A DNA stretch of 64,000 nt from Cervus elaphus (GCF_910594005.1 NC_057826.1:21361501-21425500), one strand, 5' to 3'. Shown: positions 22,039-34,225, counted from the first letter of the stretch. The notes: generated by a model not told the origin, from the letters alone. Numbers and translations: made by a program.

Positions 22039-22800
22039 TCCTCAGCTGTAACAATTTGGGGGCAGAAGTTTCAGATGGAGAGGAGGGAAGGGAAGTTTAA
22101 CGGAGGGAGAAAAAGTAATTTTCCTCTATCCTTCTGAGTTCTTAGCTGAGACCCTTGATACAAAAGAAAGATGAAGGATTCTGGGACCCAATTCCAAGGT
22201 GTAGGGGGTTTTCCCCAAACCACCAGTGAGCAATTCTTGGATACCAGCTGGGTGTCCTACCATTCAACTCAATCCTGACAGCATCTACCTAGAGGTGGTA
22301 TCAGATTCCACAGGTTGAGGGCTCAGTCCCACAAGACTGCCTTCCACTTCAGACACAATTGCAAGCCCAGACTGTTACTTGTGCTTCTGACCTACTGGCT
22401 AAAAACCATAAGTTCCTACAATCCCCTCACTGGGTTCAGTTAATTTGCTACAGCAGCTCACCGAATTCATTAGATTACCAGTTTATTACAAAGGATATTG
22501 AAGGAAACAAATCAATAGCCAGATGGAGACAGTACAAAAGGTGAGGGACGGGTGGCTGTTGCAGGTGAATGCAACATTCAGATGATGCTTGAGACCCAGC
22601 TTGATTTCTCCCCAAAGTGAGACTCTAACAACTAAAAATGGGATGTGGGGAAAACGCTAAGAAGCCAAACACTGGTCAAGGCCATTAACCTCAACTGTAC
22701 TCGAGGAACCAATCCCGGAAGTACACTCTGAAGAGACTGGTCCTCAGGCTCATTTCCTTTTTGTTCATTTTGTCCATTTTATGCCTTTTTTAGTCTTTCA
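22039..22800. other. Intron 1 stretch without recognised elements
   Basis: Unique-looking intron. No coding signal or known repeat was identified. Confidence 0.45.
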
Positions 22801-22801
22801 A

Positions 22802-23078
22802 AGGGCTTCCCAGATGGCTCAGCGGTAAAGAATCTGTCTACAATACAAGAGACGTGGGTTCGATCCCTGGTTTGGGCAGATTCCCACATACCATGGGGCA
22901 ACTAAGCCCATGCACCACAACTACTGAGGCCAAGCTCTAGAGCCCATTCTCCACAACAAAAGCCAACAAATGAGAAGCCCATGCACTGCAACTCGAGAGA
23001 ATACCCTGCTTGGCCACAACTAGAGAAAGCCCATGGGCAGCAATGAAGACCCAGCACAGACATTAAAAAAAAAAAAAA
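22802..23078 (+). mobile_element. CHR-type SINE
   Basis: 'gggcttcccagatggctcag', 'gagacgtgggttcgatccct', 'aactaagcccatgcaccaca', 'aactagagaaagcccatggg' and a 15-A tail. Confidence 0.9.
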
Positions 23079-24152
23079 GTGTCTGGTGTTGAGTGCTTAA
23101 CTTAGTAACTTGGTTGAAAGGGGTGGGCAGGCCAAGGAGGGCTGTGAAGAGCTGTCGGTCGAGTTTCCCAGGCTAGCTCACAAGCCATTCTGCAGAGCCT
23201 GGGTTAACCTCTGAGTACAGCACTTCCCACAGCTGCAGAAAGAAGGTGATGATACATATCACCCAGAAGTATCAAGTGTGTTAAATACAGTCATCACATC
23301 TGGGCCACGGGGGGCCCTCACTAAATGATTGTATAAAGGAGGGGGGTTGAGCAAGATGGACCCTGAGGCATCTTCCACCTTGAACATTAAATGAACTATA
23401 ACTATATCCATTCACCTCATCATTCTTCAAGACATATTTACTGCCGATTGTAGAGAACCTTTAAAGAGCCAAGAGCATTTTCTTATGTGACCTTGATACA
23501 CAGTAGGTGCTCAGGGGGTGTTTGTCACATGAGGAAGGTGTATACTGTGTCCCAGAGACCCCAGTTCCATGGGAGCTGGAAGAATGATCAGGAACTCTGA
23601 TTGAGTGTCACCAAAATTGTCCTTGCTCCTTCTGGGGCCTTGAGTTTGGACAGGAGGTAAGAATATAAAGGCTATCTAGAATGGAGAAGCTGCAGGAAGC
23701 AAGGTAACCTGAGACCACCACTGGTAACTTCTGCCAAGTGCATGAACTAGGCAGACGGACCTAGTTTGGATCCAAGAGGAACAGAAATGTGTGTTTTATT
23801 GTGGTTTGAGAGTCATTTGTGGAAAACGACATTATGGTGGGTTTATGACGGATAGTGCTTTTCTTCCTTGACTAATATCTTTGACTCGTATTAAATTGTT
23901 TTTAAGTCTCCTGAAAGTTATTAAATTAGCACCCTTTTGGAAAACAGTCCAGCAGTACATTTCTAGTGCTATATCTTTTGGCACATGGCCTTTCTATTTT
24001 ATTCTGTCCATTATCTTCCCCTAGTCATGGCAGGGTACCAAATGGGCTCCAAACCTCCCATATATTCAGAATATTTAAATTTAACCTTTGGAAGAAGGGA
24101 GTGATGTATAAATATGCCTTCTCATCTCATATTCCTATTTTAATCATATAAT
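23079..24152. other. Intron 1 stretch without recognised elements
   Basis: Mostly unique intron. Short 'acacagtaggtgctcagg' wording near 23500 hints at an old MIR or L2 end. No gene. Confidence 0.4.
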
Positions 24153-24380
24153 TGCATGCGTGTGTGCTAAGTCGCTCCAGTCATGTCCAATTCTTTGTGA
24201 CCCTAGGACTGTAACCCGTCAGGCTCTTTTGTCCATGGGATTCTCCAGGCAAGAATACTAAAGTGGGTTGCCATGAGCTTGTCCAGGGTACCTTCCCAGC
24301 CCAGGGATCGAACCTGTGTCTCTTATGTCCCCTGCACTGGCAGGCAGGTTCTTTACCACTAATGCCACCTGGGAAGCCCC
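24153..24380 (-). mobile_element. Bov-tA SINE
   Basis: 'gcgtgtgtgctaagtcgctc', 'ttctccaggcaagaatacta' and 'atgccacctgggaagcccc' in reverse orientation. It is flanked by 'aatcata' direct repeats (24142 and 24381). Confidence 0.93.
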
Positions 24381-24429
24381 AATCATATTATTAATTATAG
24401 ACAAATACTGGCATAAAGATGTTCATGAC

Positions 24430-25240
24430 AGTCATTTATAAGAATGAAGTTTGAATATAAACCAAATTTTCAGGGGAAACACTGTCAATTATGTTCTATT
24501 AACTAAAAAGAGTATTTGGTAACCATTTATAATAACTGTCGTAGGCTGTGGGGAAATAAATATGTTCTTATGTGTTAACAGAGGGCATATAAACTGGTAC
24601 AATCTTCTAGAGGTAAACTTACTAGTATGTATCAAAAATCTGAAAAAAAATGTGTATGTATGATTCAATTTTAGAAATCCATCCTAAGGAAATGATTAAG
24701 GAAGGATTCCATTTATAATAGCAAAATTGTGGAGGAAAATCCCATAAATTTCCAGTAATAGGGAATTGGTTCAATAAATTTTGGTATACCCCTTCAATAA
24801 AACACATTGCAATTATCTTAAAAATTGTAGAAATGTATTTTTGTGACACGGAAAGATGTTCACCATACACGGTTATGTGAAAAAAGCAGGCCACAAATTA
24901 ATATGTACATTGATTCCATTTTTGTTTATCTAGATGTTCTAATTTGTCTTAATGAATAATTATTACCTGTGAAATCAAGAAAAAATACCATTAGCAGTAT
25001 TAGCTATGAAAGCTGTATAGCAGCACAGAAAATTACTTGCACAATAATGGGAGGAAAGAGCAGGATAAAAATTGTATATTCTGTGATTGCAGTTATGTAA
25101 AAATTATGGAGCTTGACAAGAAAGGCATATTGAAAAATAAAAACAGCTATTTGTTAGGATGGGGAGATTATGGGTGATTTTCCATCCTTTTGGTTAATAC
25201 TATGTTTATGTAATTTTTCTTTTTCAACTGGAGAAAAAAA
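24430..25240 (+). mobile_element. Old L1 LINE 3' remnants
   Basis: Diverged L1 3' wording: 'aatagggaattggttcaat', 'cacattgcaattatctta', 'cggaaagatgttcaccata' and 'gtgaaaaaagcaggccac'. Very decayed; boundaries uncertain. Confidence 0.55.
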
Positions 25241-25639
25241 ACTTTGAGACTTTTTCCTCTAGCCTCTCCCCTGCTTGGAATGGTTATCTTTAGGGAACGC
25301 AAGGCTGCTTACTAAAAATAATGCCTTAGAATGGGCCTAGCTCTTTGCAGCTTCCCTTACTTCTGCTGGGTGAAGTCTGTCATGGTGAGTCCTTTTTTAA
25401 CCCTGTACATCTCTCCCCTACTGCTTCTCAGACCTCACCCCTGACTCCAAGCACCCAGATGCTACTGAGCTAACCAGCCTGTTTTGGCTTATCTTAGACC
25501 CCATGGATCAAACCTGCCAGCTCTGAACCTTAATGTCTCAGGGTCTTGCAGGGGCACAATGACCAGCTAACATACACCACTGAAAATGAATGGACATGTT
25601 TAACAACTCCTAAAACACGATGCTTGCATACACAGCTCT

Positions 25640-26060
25640 CCAGAGTGCATTCCTTTGGGGAAAACAACTTGGCAAACGTATTGAAAGCCTTTAAAACATT
25701 TTCAACCTTTGGTCCAACAATTCTGATCCTAGGGTGACATAAAACAATAAGTATATGAAGATATGGGTACACAGATATACCGCTCAGTATATTTCATACT
25801 AGTAAAACATTGGAAATAATCTAAATGTCCAACAATGGGAGCTTGGGTTAGATAAATCACAACATGTGATAAGTTGCCATGTAAGAGACAGGTTGCCAAG
25901 ACCAATAAAAACACATTTATATAAAAAATGGTTCATTTTTATCTAAAATTCCAATTTACCTGGCTATCTTACATTTTTATTTCCTAAATCTAGCCACCCT
26001 AACACATTCATATAGTAGAATACTATGTATCCATTAAAACATGTAATTTTTAGAGCGGTG
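25640..26060 (+). mobile_element. Old L1 LINE 3' remnants
   Basis: 'ccaacaattctgatcctagg', 'gaaataatctaaatgtccaa' and 'ctatgtatccattaaaacat' follow the usual L1 3' order, diverged. Confidence 0.55.
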
Positions 26061-26279
26061 GCTTTCAAATTGTGTTTCTTCTTTCCCCATGCTTTAACTA
26101 GAACATCTCATCTTTTATTTATTTTATATTTTAGCCTTCTGTATAAGATTTGGTTTGAAAATAAGGGTTCTGTTACCAAAAGGAGGTTTAGAAAACTATT
26201 TAACAATGGGAGATGGTGGTTTAAAATAATAAGTAGAAAAATTCATGTTAAAAATCAGTATGATTCTAGGTTTGCATAT

Positions 26280-26479
26280 GTATTCATGCTCACTCGTGTC
26301 AGACTCTTTGCAACTCCAGTGACTATAGCCCACTAGGCTCCTCTGTCCATGGGATTTTCCAGGCAAGAATACTGGAGTGGGTTGCCATTTCCTTCTCCAG
26401 GGGATTTCTTCTCGACCCAGGGATCAAACCTGCGTCTCCTACATTGGCAGGCGGATCCTTCGAGCCATCTGGCAAACCC
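26280..26479 (-). mobile_element. Bov-tA SINE with 12-bp target-site duplication
   Basis: Reverse Bov-tA ('actcgtgtcagactctttgc', 'ttttccaggcaagaatactg'). It is flanked by exact 'aggtttgcatat' at 26268-26279 and 26480-26491. Confidence 0.95.
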
Positions 26480-26491
26480 AGGTTTGCATAT

Positions 26492-28135
26492 ACACAGGCA
26501 CTTATGTGAAGAGCGAGGATGAGAGAGCGTGAGAGAAAGATCCAGACACTCTGGAAAAATCCTTAAAAAAAAAAGTTATTATCTCTGGCTGTTTGGATTA
26601 TAGGTGATCTTTAGATTTCTAGAAGATTTTTTCAGTTTTCTATGATGAGCTAAATGCATTCATTTTGAAAAAATTGCTATTAGAAATATCTATCCTCTCA
26701 GATGACGTACGTATGTTACATTATTAAGCCTCTGTATCTGTGATTCTTTAATTTTGGAGTCATGAACTCTGGGAGCTAATGAAATCTCTCTGTCCTAGTC
26801 TTAGAAGGTCTCACAGAAAATCCCACATACAACCCCCCACTCCATCTTTCCTTGTTAAGAATCCCTCCTTTAGACTCTAGATCGCCATTGCTTTACTCTG
26901 CTTCCTCACAAAGCTACTTTGTCCCTGTGGCAGTTGTTCTTCAACTTTCTGGGGCAGTGGTCTCATACCTGCTCTGAGATCCTACTTGAAGCTGTGAAAA
27001 AAAAAGCACACATGGACCCAAATGCCGCCGCCGCAGGCAGTTTCTGAGGCTCACAAGCTCCCCGAGGTCCATTCTCAGACTCCAGGTCAGAACCTCTGGT
27101 GTAATCTCAAGCTTCTGGCACTCACTGGAGCCCTGACTTGGCTAATTCCCTTTAAGGCCAAACTGGTTAAATATAGACTTTGAAAAAAGGGACAGAGCCA
27201 GGGATAGAATGTAGCTCAGCACTCCCAGGGCACCGTCACACAGCAAGCACCGCTAAAGCGCTGTGTGTGTGAGTGTGTGTGTGTATGTGAGAGAGAGCGA
27301 TGTAGAAGAGTTTCTTGCATCCTGGGTGCTGCCGGAAAACATTAGAGTTGAGGGAATTCCTTGGACAGGAAGAAGAACCAGAAGGGAGATCCAGAGTTGG
27401 TACCTCTTGCTTTGTATGATCTGTGACCCTGGCATGGATGAAAGGGGCAGGAAGAGGGTGTGGGAGCAGAGTACAAAGTATTGTGTCAACTCCAAGTTTG
27501 CCGCCCACTCCTTTTAATAGCTCTTAAGCAGCTATTTAAATAACATGAACCAATCTCTTTTATGGCCCTGAAAACCAAGCAGGGGGGTGCGGGAGCAGGG
27601 GGCAATTGACAAGGTCGGGGGAGAGGGCTGGGAGCCTGGGAGGACAGCCCCATGAAGGGCAGGGTAATTTGGCAAGAGCTATTGGAATGTTGAACGTGCA
27701 AACCCTCCTATCTAGAAACTCTACATCTTGGCATCTCTTTAAAAAAAAAAAGAAAAAGACAACTTAACCTACCTATCCAAGGAGGCAAGGACAGGGTATT
27801 GTTTTGAAGCACAGCACCCACACAGTTATCTCTGATCCATTATACATTTTAAACAAAAACATAATCACCAAACGCTATTAACGTGATATGAATTTATGTT
27901 TCTTTTCCAAGGGAACAACACAACACTATTCTGCACAGGGAAAGTTCCAAGCTCAGATTAAAGTTGCCTCATTTTTTCCCCTCATCTCTATGTACTTACA
28001 GGATCACAAGACCAGTAAGTGCCTACAACAGTCCTATACTGCGGCAGGCACGGGCTTGGAAACTCACATGAGACTAACACAGATGTCCTTCCAGTGGGAG
28101 CACCAGGTGCTTTTTCTCTTTGCTTTTATCTTGAC
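26492..28135. other. Intron 1 stretch with a short (TG)n tract
   Basis: Mixed unique sequence. (TG)n with interruptions at 27261-27292. A GC-rich block at 27570-27660 and a short CCGCCGCCG at 27026-27034 are not associated with any exon signal. Confidence 0.5.
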
Positions 28136-29580
28136 AAAAAGGTCTTAAAGTTCATTTGAAAGAATAAACATCTGAAAAGAGCCTGACCTCTCTAGAATAG
28201 ACCACTCTCCACATCCACACCCCCAAAAGAAGACAAACAACAATGGAACAGATCTGCCTTGCCAGTTATTAAAACTAACACTAAAGCCACTATAATCAAA
28301 GCAATATGGTACTGGCTGAGGAGAAGACAAGCAGATCAGTGGAACAGAATATAATCTAGAAATAATATATATGAGAGCTGAGTATATGACATACCAGCAT
28401 TCTAATTCAGTGAGGAAGATAGTTTGGCATAAATAGTGTTGACACAACTGGCTACTCACATGGAAGAAGACAAAATTAAGTCCTCACTTCAACACAGATA
28501 CTACAATTAATTCCAGCTGACTTTTAAATATAAATATTTAAAAAACACTAAAAACATTATAATAAAATTAGAATAACTGAACATTGAGGATGATTCTTTT
28601 GGAAGGCAGGAAGCCTTCCCTGAGTCATTAAGGTTAAAGTAAATAGATTGGCTTTTATAAAAATTAAGAATTTTCCTATGGCAGAGATACTATTAAGTTC
28701 AGAAGACAAATAATATCCTATGATTTAATAACTCACTATTTATTCCACACTTAACAGACGAAAGTTATTCTCTGAAAATATGAAAAAGACAACCCAAATA
28801 ATAACTAAGCAAAAGATATGGACAACTCATCAAAGAGGAAATACAAATTGCCAATGAACATATGAAACAACTGATAGGGAGAAAATAAAAATAAAACAAC
28901 ATGCCATTTTCATCTATCAGATGGGCAAAAATCAAAAAGAATAATAACATCCAGACCTGATAACTGGATGCAGGAAACACAACTAGCAGAAGTGTTCATG
29001 TCTACCACATGGTGGAAAATAATTTGGCAAGGTGTGTTTAAATTTAAAATATATAAAACTTTTACCGGTGATCCCAGTTTGGGAACTTCATGCAACAGAA
29101 ATAAAAGTATGAGTGTGGAAAAAAAAAAGTATGAATGTGTAAAGTCCTACGTATAAGAGTATTTATTATAGCATTGTGTATACTGGCAAAGATTTAAAAC
29201 ACCCTAAATGCCTATTAGTGGGGGATGGGTAAACTTCTGTTAAGGCCACTCCAAAGAAGAGGTAGATCTAAGCACACTGTCCTGAAGAAATGGTCCCAAA
29301 ATTTTACAGGGAAAAGCAAGTTGAGGAATCACATATAAGGTAAGATTCCAATTTCTGTGTAAAGAGAGAGCAAGGGAGAGAAAGCTTGCTATATAAGTGT
29401 GTATGCATTTCTATGACCATAGAGAAAAGAATAGGAAATTCCATGTAGGCTCAGGGAGATGGGATTGGAGTGGGGTGGGGAGAAAGGACAGGAAGAGAGA
29501 ATTTTAACTTTTTCTTTAGATAGCTCTGTATCATTGAACTTGCTAAAACAGGCGTATGTTGCTTTCGTGACTTTTAAAAA
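28136..29580 (+). mobile_element. Old L1 LINE, ORF2 and 3' UTR remnants
   Basis: 'aaagccactataatcaaagc' with 'atatggtactggctgagga' and 'cagatcagtggaacagaa' is L1 ORF2 near the 3' third. 'accctaaatgcctattagtg' and the 3' UTR-like 'taagattccaatttctgtg' follow. Many stops; inactive. Confidence 0.7.
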
Positions 29581-29921
29581 TCAATAATCCTTTCTAAAGA
29601 AGAAATAATATGGGCTTCAATTCTTGATTCTGCCCCTCATGAGCTGTCTGACCTGACATTCTTGCTGTAGAATAGGCAGAGTTCCTGACTCTCCTCAGGC
29701 TCCCGGGAGGATTAAATGAAGTCATGTGAGCAAATTGCTGCCCTAGAGACCAACAGAGGAAAACAAGGCCCAGCAAACACAGGTACTTCATCTGAGGCTA
29801 TGAATGAGGGAGTGGAAATAGGGCTGTCAGAGTTCCCCAGTTCTCAGGTGGGAGCCCCTTCCCCCAGGGAAGCCACTGGGGGAAGCCGCTCTTGTTCTAC
29901 TGGAGGCTCTACCAAGCTCCG

Positions 29922-30109
29922 GGGGCTTCCCCAGTGGCCCAGTGATAAACAATCCGCCTGCCAATGCAGGAGACTTAAAAAGTCAATCCCTGCGTTGGGA
30001 AGATCCTCTGGAGAAGGAAATGGCAACCCACTCCAATATGCTTGCCTGGAAAATCCCATGGACAGAGGTTACAGTCCATGGGGTCACAAAGAGTTGAACG
30101 TGACTGAGC
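29922..30109 (+). mobile_element. Bov-tA SINE (tail expanded to a microsatellite)
   Basis: 'gggcttccccagtggcccag', 'cctgccaatgcaggagactt', 'gcaacccactccaatatgct' and 'gggtcacaaagagttgaacg', ending in TGACTGAGCA, which runs directly into (CG)n(CA)n. The direct repeat 'accaagctcc' lies at 29911-29920 and again after the tail at 30186-30195. Confidence 0.93.
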
Positions 30110-30147
30110 ACGCGCGCGCGCGCGCGCGCACGCACACGCACGCACAC

Positions 30148-30188
<41 letters not shown>

Positions 30189-30198
30189 AAGCTCCAGT

Positions 30199-30278
<80 letters not shown>
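30110..30278. repeat. (CG)n(CA)n microsatellite in two blocks
   Basis: CG units (30110-30128) pass into CA units up to 30187. A 15-base unique spacer ('caagctccagtcctcg' region) follows, then a second pure CA block at 30203-30278. The 91-bp offset between the two 'accaagctccagtcc' copies shows that tail plus flank was duplicated. Long Val-Cys or Thr-His open frames here are artefacts. Confidence 0.97.
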
Positions 30279-30279
<1 letters not shown>

Positions 30280-30879
30280 AAGCTCCAGTCCTTCCTGCAT
30301 CCTCCAGTTGGACCAAGGTTGGGGCACAGCCCTAAAACCAAGCACTGGTAATTGGCTTTCTCAGGGTTGAGCCTCCCAATGCCCTCGGCCTCTGCCACCG
30401 AGAAGTCACTCCTTCCTTCCCCTGTCTGGGAAAGACACCCCAGAGTCTCCACAGAGTACCAGCCACCTCCTCCGCTTCCAGCTCTCACCACCCACCAAGA
30501 GCCTAGTCCTCAGCCCTCCCCGCATGGGCGCCAAACGGACACCCAGGACTTCAGAAGCCAGTGAAACCCAGGAGATGGCATCTGAAGGTAGCCCACCCCA
30601 CCTCCCTCCAGCCCCACAGTGGATGCTCTGAACAGTCCACAGGTGGTCCACGACCATCCCCCACATCCACACGCCAAGCTTCTCCTTCAGACTTCAAACA
30701 GCACCCTGGACTCTAAGTGGGCAAAGGCAAGAACAGTTTTCTGAGAGACCAGAGAATGTCACTTCGATTCCTAGTGACTCCAGAGACAGCAAAGGGGAGA
30801 ATGGCTTTACTCTAGTCCGAGTTTCCATCTGAGTCTATACGTTTGTACGAGTACATGGGTGCATATGTCTGTGTACCAG

Positions 30880-31040
30880 TTTTCCAGGTGGCTCAGTGGG
30901 AAAGAATCCACCTGCCAAAACAGGAGATGTGGGCTTGATTCCTGGGTTGGGAAGATCGCCTAGAGAAGGAAACGGCAATCCTCTCCAGTATTCTTTCCTG
31001 GAGAAGCCCATGGATAGAGGAGCCTGGCAGGCTACAGTGG
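30880..31040 (+). mobile_element. Bov-tA SINE, first part (split by another SINE)
   Basis: 'ttttccaggtggctcagtgg', 'cctgccaaaacaggagatgt' and 'agcctggcaggctacagtgg'. The remainder is at 31270-31303. Confidence 0.92.
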
Positions 31041-31257
31041 TGGTGATGGTGGTGGTTTAGTCGCTAAGCTGTGCCCGGCTCGTGTGACCCCATGGACTGT
31101 AGCCTGCCAGGCTCCTCTGTCCATGGGATTCTCCAGGCAAGGATACTGGAGTGGGTTGCCATTTCCTTCTCCAGGGAATCTTCCCAACCGAGGAATCGAA
31201 GCCAGGTCTCCTGCATTGCAGGCAGATTCTTTACTGACTAAGCTACAAGGGAAGCCC
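31041..31257 (-). mobile_element. Bov-tA SINE inserted into another Bov-tA
   Basis: Full reverse Bov-tA. It is flanked by the exact 12-bp duplication 'aggctacagtgg' (31029-31040 and 31258-31269), made from the host SINE. This copy is therefore younger than its host. Confidence 0.95.
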
Positions 31258-31269
31258 AGGCTACAGTGG

Positions 31270-31303
31270 ATGGGGTTGCAAAGAGTCAGACACAGCTGAG
31301 CGG
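31270..31303 (+). mobile_element. Bov-tA SINE, second part
   Basis: 'atggggttgcaaagagtcag' and 'acacagctgagcggg' complete the element that starts at 30880. Confidence 0.9.
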
Positions 31304-33022
31304 GAGTCGTTGTACCCAGGTATTCTGCTGGGTGGCACAGATGTCCTTATGTATATACATGGGCTCAAGCTTTTGTGAGGATGTGGGCATGTTTGCGTGC
31401 ATCAGGACTTACATGTATGTGTATGTGCACACGCAAGCATGCTTGCTTATGTGTTGCACATACGTGTCTACTTTAAATAGAAAAGCTCTTTAAGAAGGTG
31501 AAGGGGTTCACCCCAAAAGTCAGAGATTTGCTTATTTTGGCATGGACATTTTTTTGTGCATAAATTTCTGAACCATTTGTGACACATGGCTGCACCCTAA
31601 CTTCCCTCCCTGAAGTTTGCACACCACATATGTGCTGAAAGCTACCACCTGGGTCTTCATCCCTTCATTTTGCTTCTGGGGCTGCCTGAATTCTTTCATC
31701 AACCAAGAACTCCTCCAACAGACCCTGAAACACAGCCACCTTGGTGTCTTAGGGACAGAATCCAGGGGAGGCCCTTCTGGCACCATCCTCTGCCACCTCC
31801 ACCCCCAACCTGACAGCCACACCAAGAAGCTGAAGGTTCTCGGCAGCCAGCCCAGGGCAGAGTGAGGCACAGTGCCTGGAGACAAGGGAAGAAAGGAAAG
31901 AAGAATGGAAGGAGGGGTGTACTTGCTCTAGGACTAGTTGGGGGGGAAGGGAAAATCTGCCCATCTGCCCTCATTCTCAGAGCCCACGTCTATGAAGCAA
32001 AGAGGGAGGTGTATGCCTATCAAAGGAGGGCTCGTGAACCTCAAGAATATGAGGTAGTCCAGCCAAGGCTACACAAAGATATGAAATAATCATAGAGCAT
32101 CTTCCTTTCGTTCAAAGATTTGGGAGCTAGGACATTATTTTTCTATTATACAGGATGTAGGCACAAACTTCTCACGCATCTGTAAATGAAGCAGGAGACT
32201 CCCACAGCTCTGTGGGCCTCAGGTATTGCCCCAGATCCCCAGAGGGATGTATCCCTTCTCAGAAAGGTGACAGGTTCTGGGGACAAGCCCCGGGAGCCCT
32301 GCAGGGGTGCATTCTAGGATGTCAGTGGTGAGGGGAGTAAGTGGCAGGGCTGCGAGCTCTGGCAGGGCCTCCAAGGACCTGACCCAAAAGTATTCAATAC
32401 GAATTTTTTTTTAGAGGCTCTTTGTAGGGTTCTGGGAGGCAGCCAGCCTGCAGCTGAGTCCCTGATCCTCATGGTGGACACTTTGGATAACTTCACCCAG
32501 CCTCAACCTCTGTACCTGCAGAATGGGGACAATGACAGAATCTGCTGCATGATGGCTTAATGAGAATTCACTGAGATAATTCCTGCAAAGCACAGTGCCT
32601 GCCACTTCCCGGATCCCAGCCTGTCAGCTCAAGCCTTTGCTGCAAGAGTGTCACGGTTCAACTTCTCTCTCTGCGCTCCCAGCATCCCTCACTCCCTCAC
32701 AGGCGTTGGTCCCCAGGCACTCCCAGCATGCAAATCTCTGGCTCAGAGCCAGTTTCCGGGAACCTAAGAGTCTAGGCGAGATCCCTTCGGGAGCCAGAGA
32801 AGATGGAACAAACAAGAGGACCAAGCCCTGAGCCCTGGCCCTCCAAAGTTTAAGGGTCAGGGAGGAGGAAGGCCCAGCACAGAGAGGGGAGGGAATGGCC
32901 TGCGGAGTGTGGTCTCGCCGAAGCCGGGTGACAAGGTAGAGAGAGTGACTGACAGCGTCAAAAGCAGCTGACAGGAAAGAAGGATGCGGACTGGGAATTA
33001 ACGATGGGATCCAGTCACATGC
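31304..33022. other. Intron 1 stretch, mostly unique, one MIR
   Basis: A reverse MIR lies at about 32435-32600 ('tctgtacctgcagaatgggg', 'aaagcacagtgcctgcc'). The rest is unique and fairly GC-rich. Open frames of up to 157 codons here have no recognisable product. Confidence 0.5.
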
Positions 33023-33230
33023 GGGGCTTCCCTGGTAGCTCAGACGGTAAAGAATCTGCCTACAATGCAGGATACCGGGTCCAGTCCCTGGGTTGGGAAG
33101 ATCCCCTGGAGAAGGGAATGGCAACCCGCTCCAGCTTTTGTGCCCAGAGAATCCTACGGACAGAGGAACCTGGAGGGGCTACAGTCCATGGGGTCCCAGA
33201 AAGGAACCTGATGCCACTGAGCAACTAGCA
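33023..33230 (+). mobile_element. Bov-tA SINE
   Basis: 'ggggcttccctggtagctca', 'gcctacaatgcaggatacc', 'gatcccctggagaagggaat' and a diverged tail. Confidence 0.92.
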
Positions 33231-33792
33231 GATGAGGTCCTCGGTGACCTTGACAAGAGCGCTTCAGAGGAATAGTAGGAACAAAAACCTGATTGAAGTG
33301 GGTCAAGAAAGAATGGAAGCACAGACAACTCTTTCCAGTTTTGTTATTTCAGTGGTAGCACAGAAACAGCATGCTGCTTCCCCAGGGCCACGGCACACAC
33401 TGAAATGGGTCCCTGAGGGGGACACCCGCCCTGTCCACCTCGGTCTCGACCTCGCGCAGAAGTCCTGCATGCTTCGTCCAGATTTTCTGGTTGTTCCCCA
33501 AGGGAAGGCGGCTCCAACACCTCATAGCTGGAAGCAGTAATGCAAGGCCTTGGCCAGACACTCCTAGGTGATGTGGAGAGCGGAGTCTCAGGGTGTCTGA
33601 GGACACAAGATGTAGCTCTCATCCCCGGGCCTACCTCTGCAGGACAAAAGCTTCCAGCCCTTCTCTGGCATACCCCCTGCCGCAGTCCAGCGCCACAGAA
33701 GATACCCAATAAAGCCTGTACCAGATCTTCCCACTGGGCCCCCAGATTTAGTTTATTAAATTAAATCTTCCACCACAAAGACCACTTACTCA

Positions 33793-33814
33793 CAACAGCT
33801 GTTGCCATGGCAAC
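33793..33814. promoter_or_regulatory. Candidate RFX X-box palindrome overlapping an E-box palindrome
   Basis: GTTGCCATGGCAAC (33801-33814) is a perfect 14-bp palindrome and the ideal two-half-site motif for RFX winged-helix factors. It overlaps by GTTG with CAACAGCTGTTG (33793-33804), a perfect 12-bp palindrome centred on the bHLH E-box CAGCTG. The surrounding sequence at 33700-33960 is not an obvious repeat. A role as an intronic enhancer or silencer of GALNT16 or a neighbouring gene is inference. Confidence 0.55.
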
Positions 33815-34005
33815 CAAGCAGCCAGCCTGCTGTTCAAGCTAACAGTTACAAGCCTCCTGCCGGCTACTTGGCTGGGTGAACCCAGGGGAAGATACCCCAA
33901 AAGTGTCTGAGAGGCTGCAGCATGGTAGGGGGACATGGGAAGTGGGAGAGGGGGACGCAAAGGGGTTTATGAGGTGCCGAACTCAGTGCTTTTATAATTT
34001 TTCCT

Positions 34006-34225
34006 TGAGCTCAGTCGCTTCAGTTGTGTCTGGCTCTTTGTGACCCGACACTTTGTGACCCTATGGACTTTGTCCATGGCGCCTCTGTCCCTAGGATTCT
34101 TTAGGCAAGAATCCTGGAGTGGGTTGCTACGCCCTCCTCCAGAGGATCTTCCTGACCCAGGGATCAAACCTGTGTCTCCTGCATTGCAGGTAGATTCTTT
34201 GCCCACTGAGCCACCTGGGAAGCCC
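34006..34225 (-). mobile_element. Bov-tA SINE
   Basis: 'gctcagtcgcttcagttgtg' and 'attctttaggcaagaatcct', ending 'ccacctgggaagccc'. A small internal repeat ('tttgtgacc' twice) is present. It is flanked by imperfect 'tataatt' copies. Confidence 0.93.

Noticed and set aside
27020..27040. CCGCCGCCG cluster as a CpG-island promoter
   Set aside because: Only a few CpGs in an AT-balanced intron. No island length or promoter context.
30110..30278. Regular spaced repeats as a CRISPR array
   Set aside because: Dinucleotide microsatellite in an animal genome; no repeat-spacer architecture.
29975..30491. Open frames rich in Val-Cys or Thr-His
   Set aside because: They are translations of the CA/CG microsatellite and of a Bov-tA SINE.
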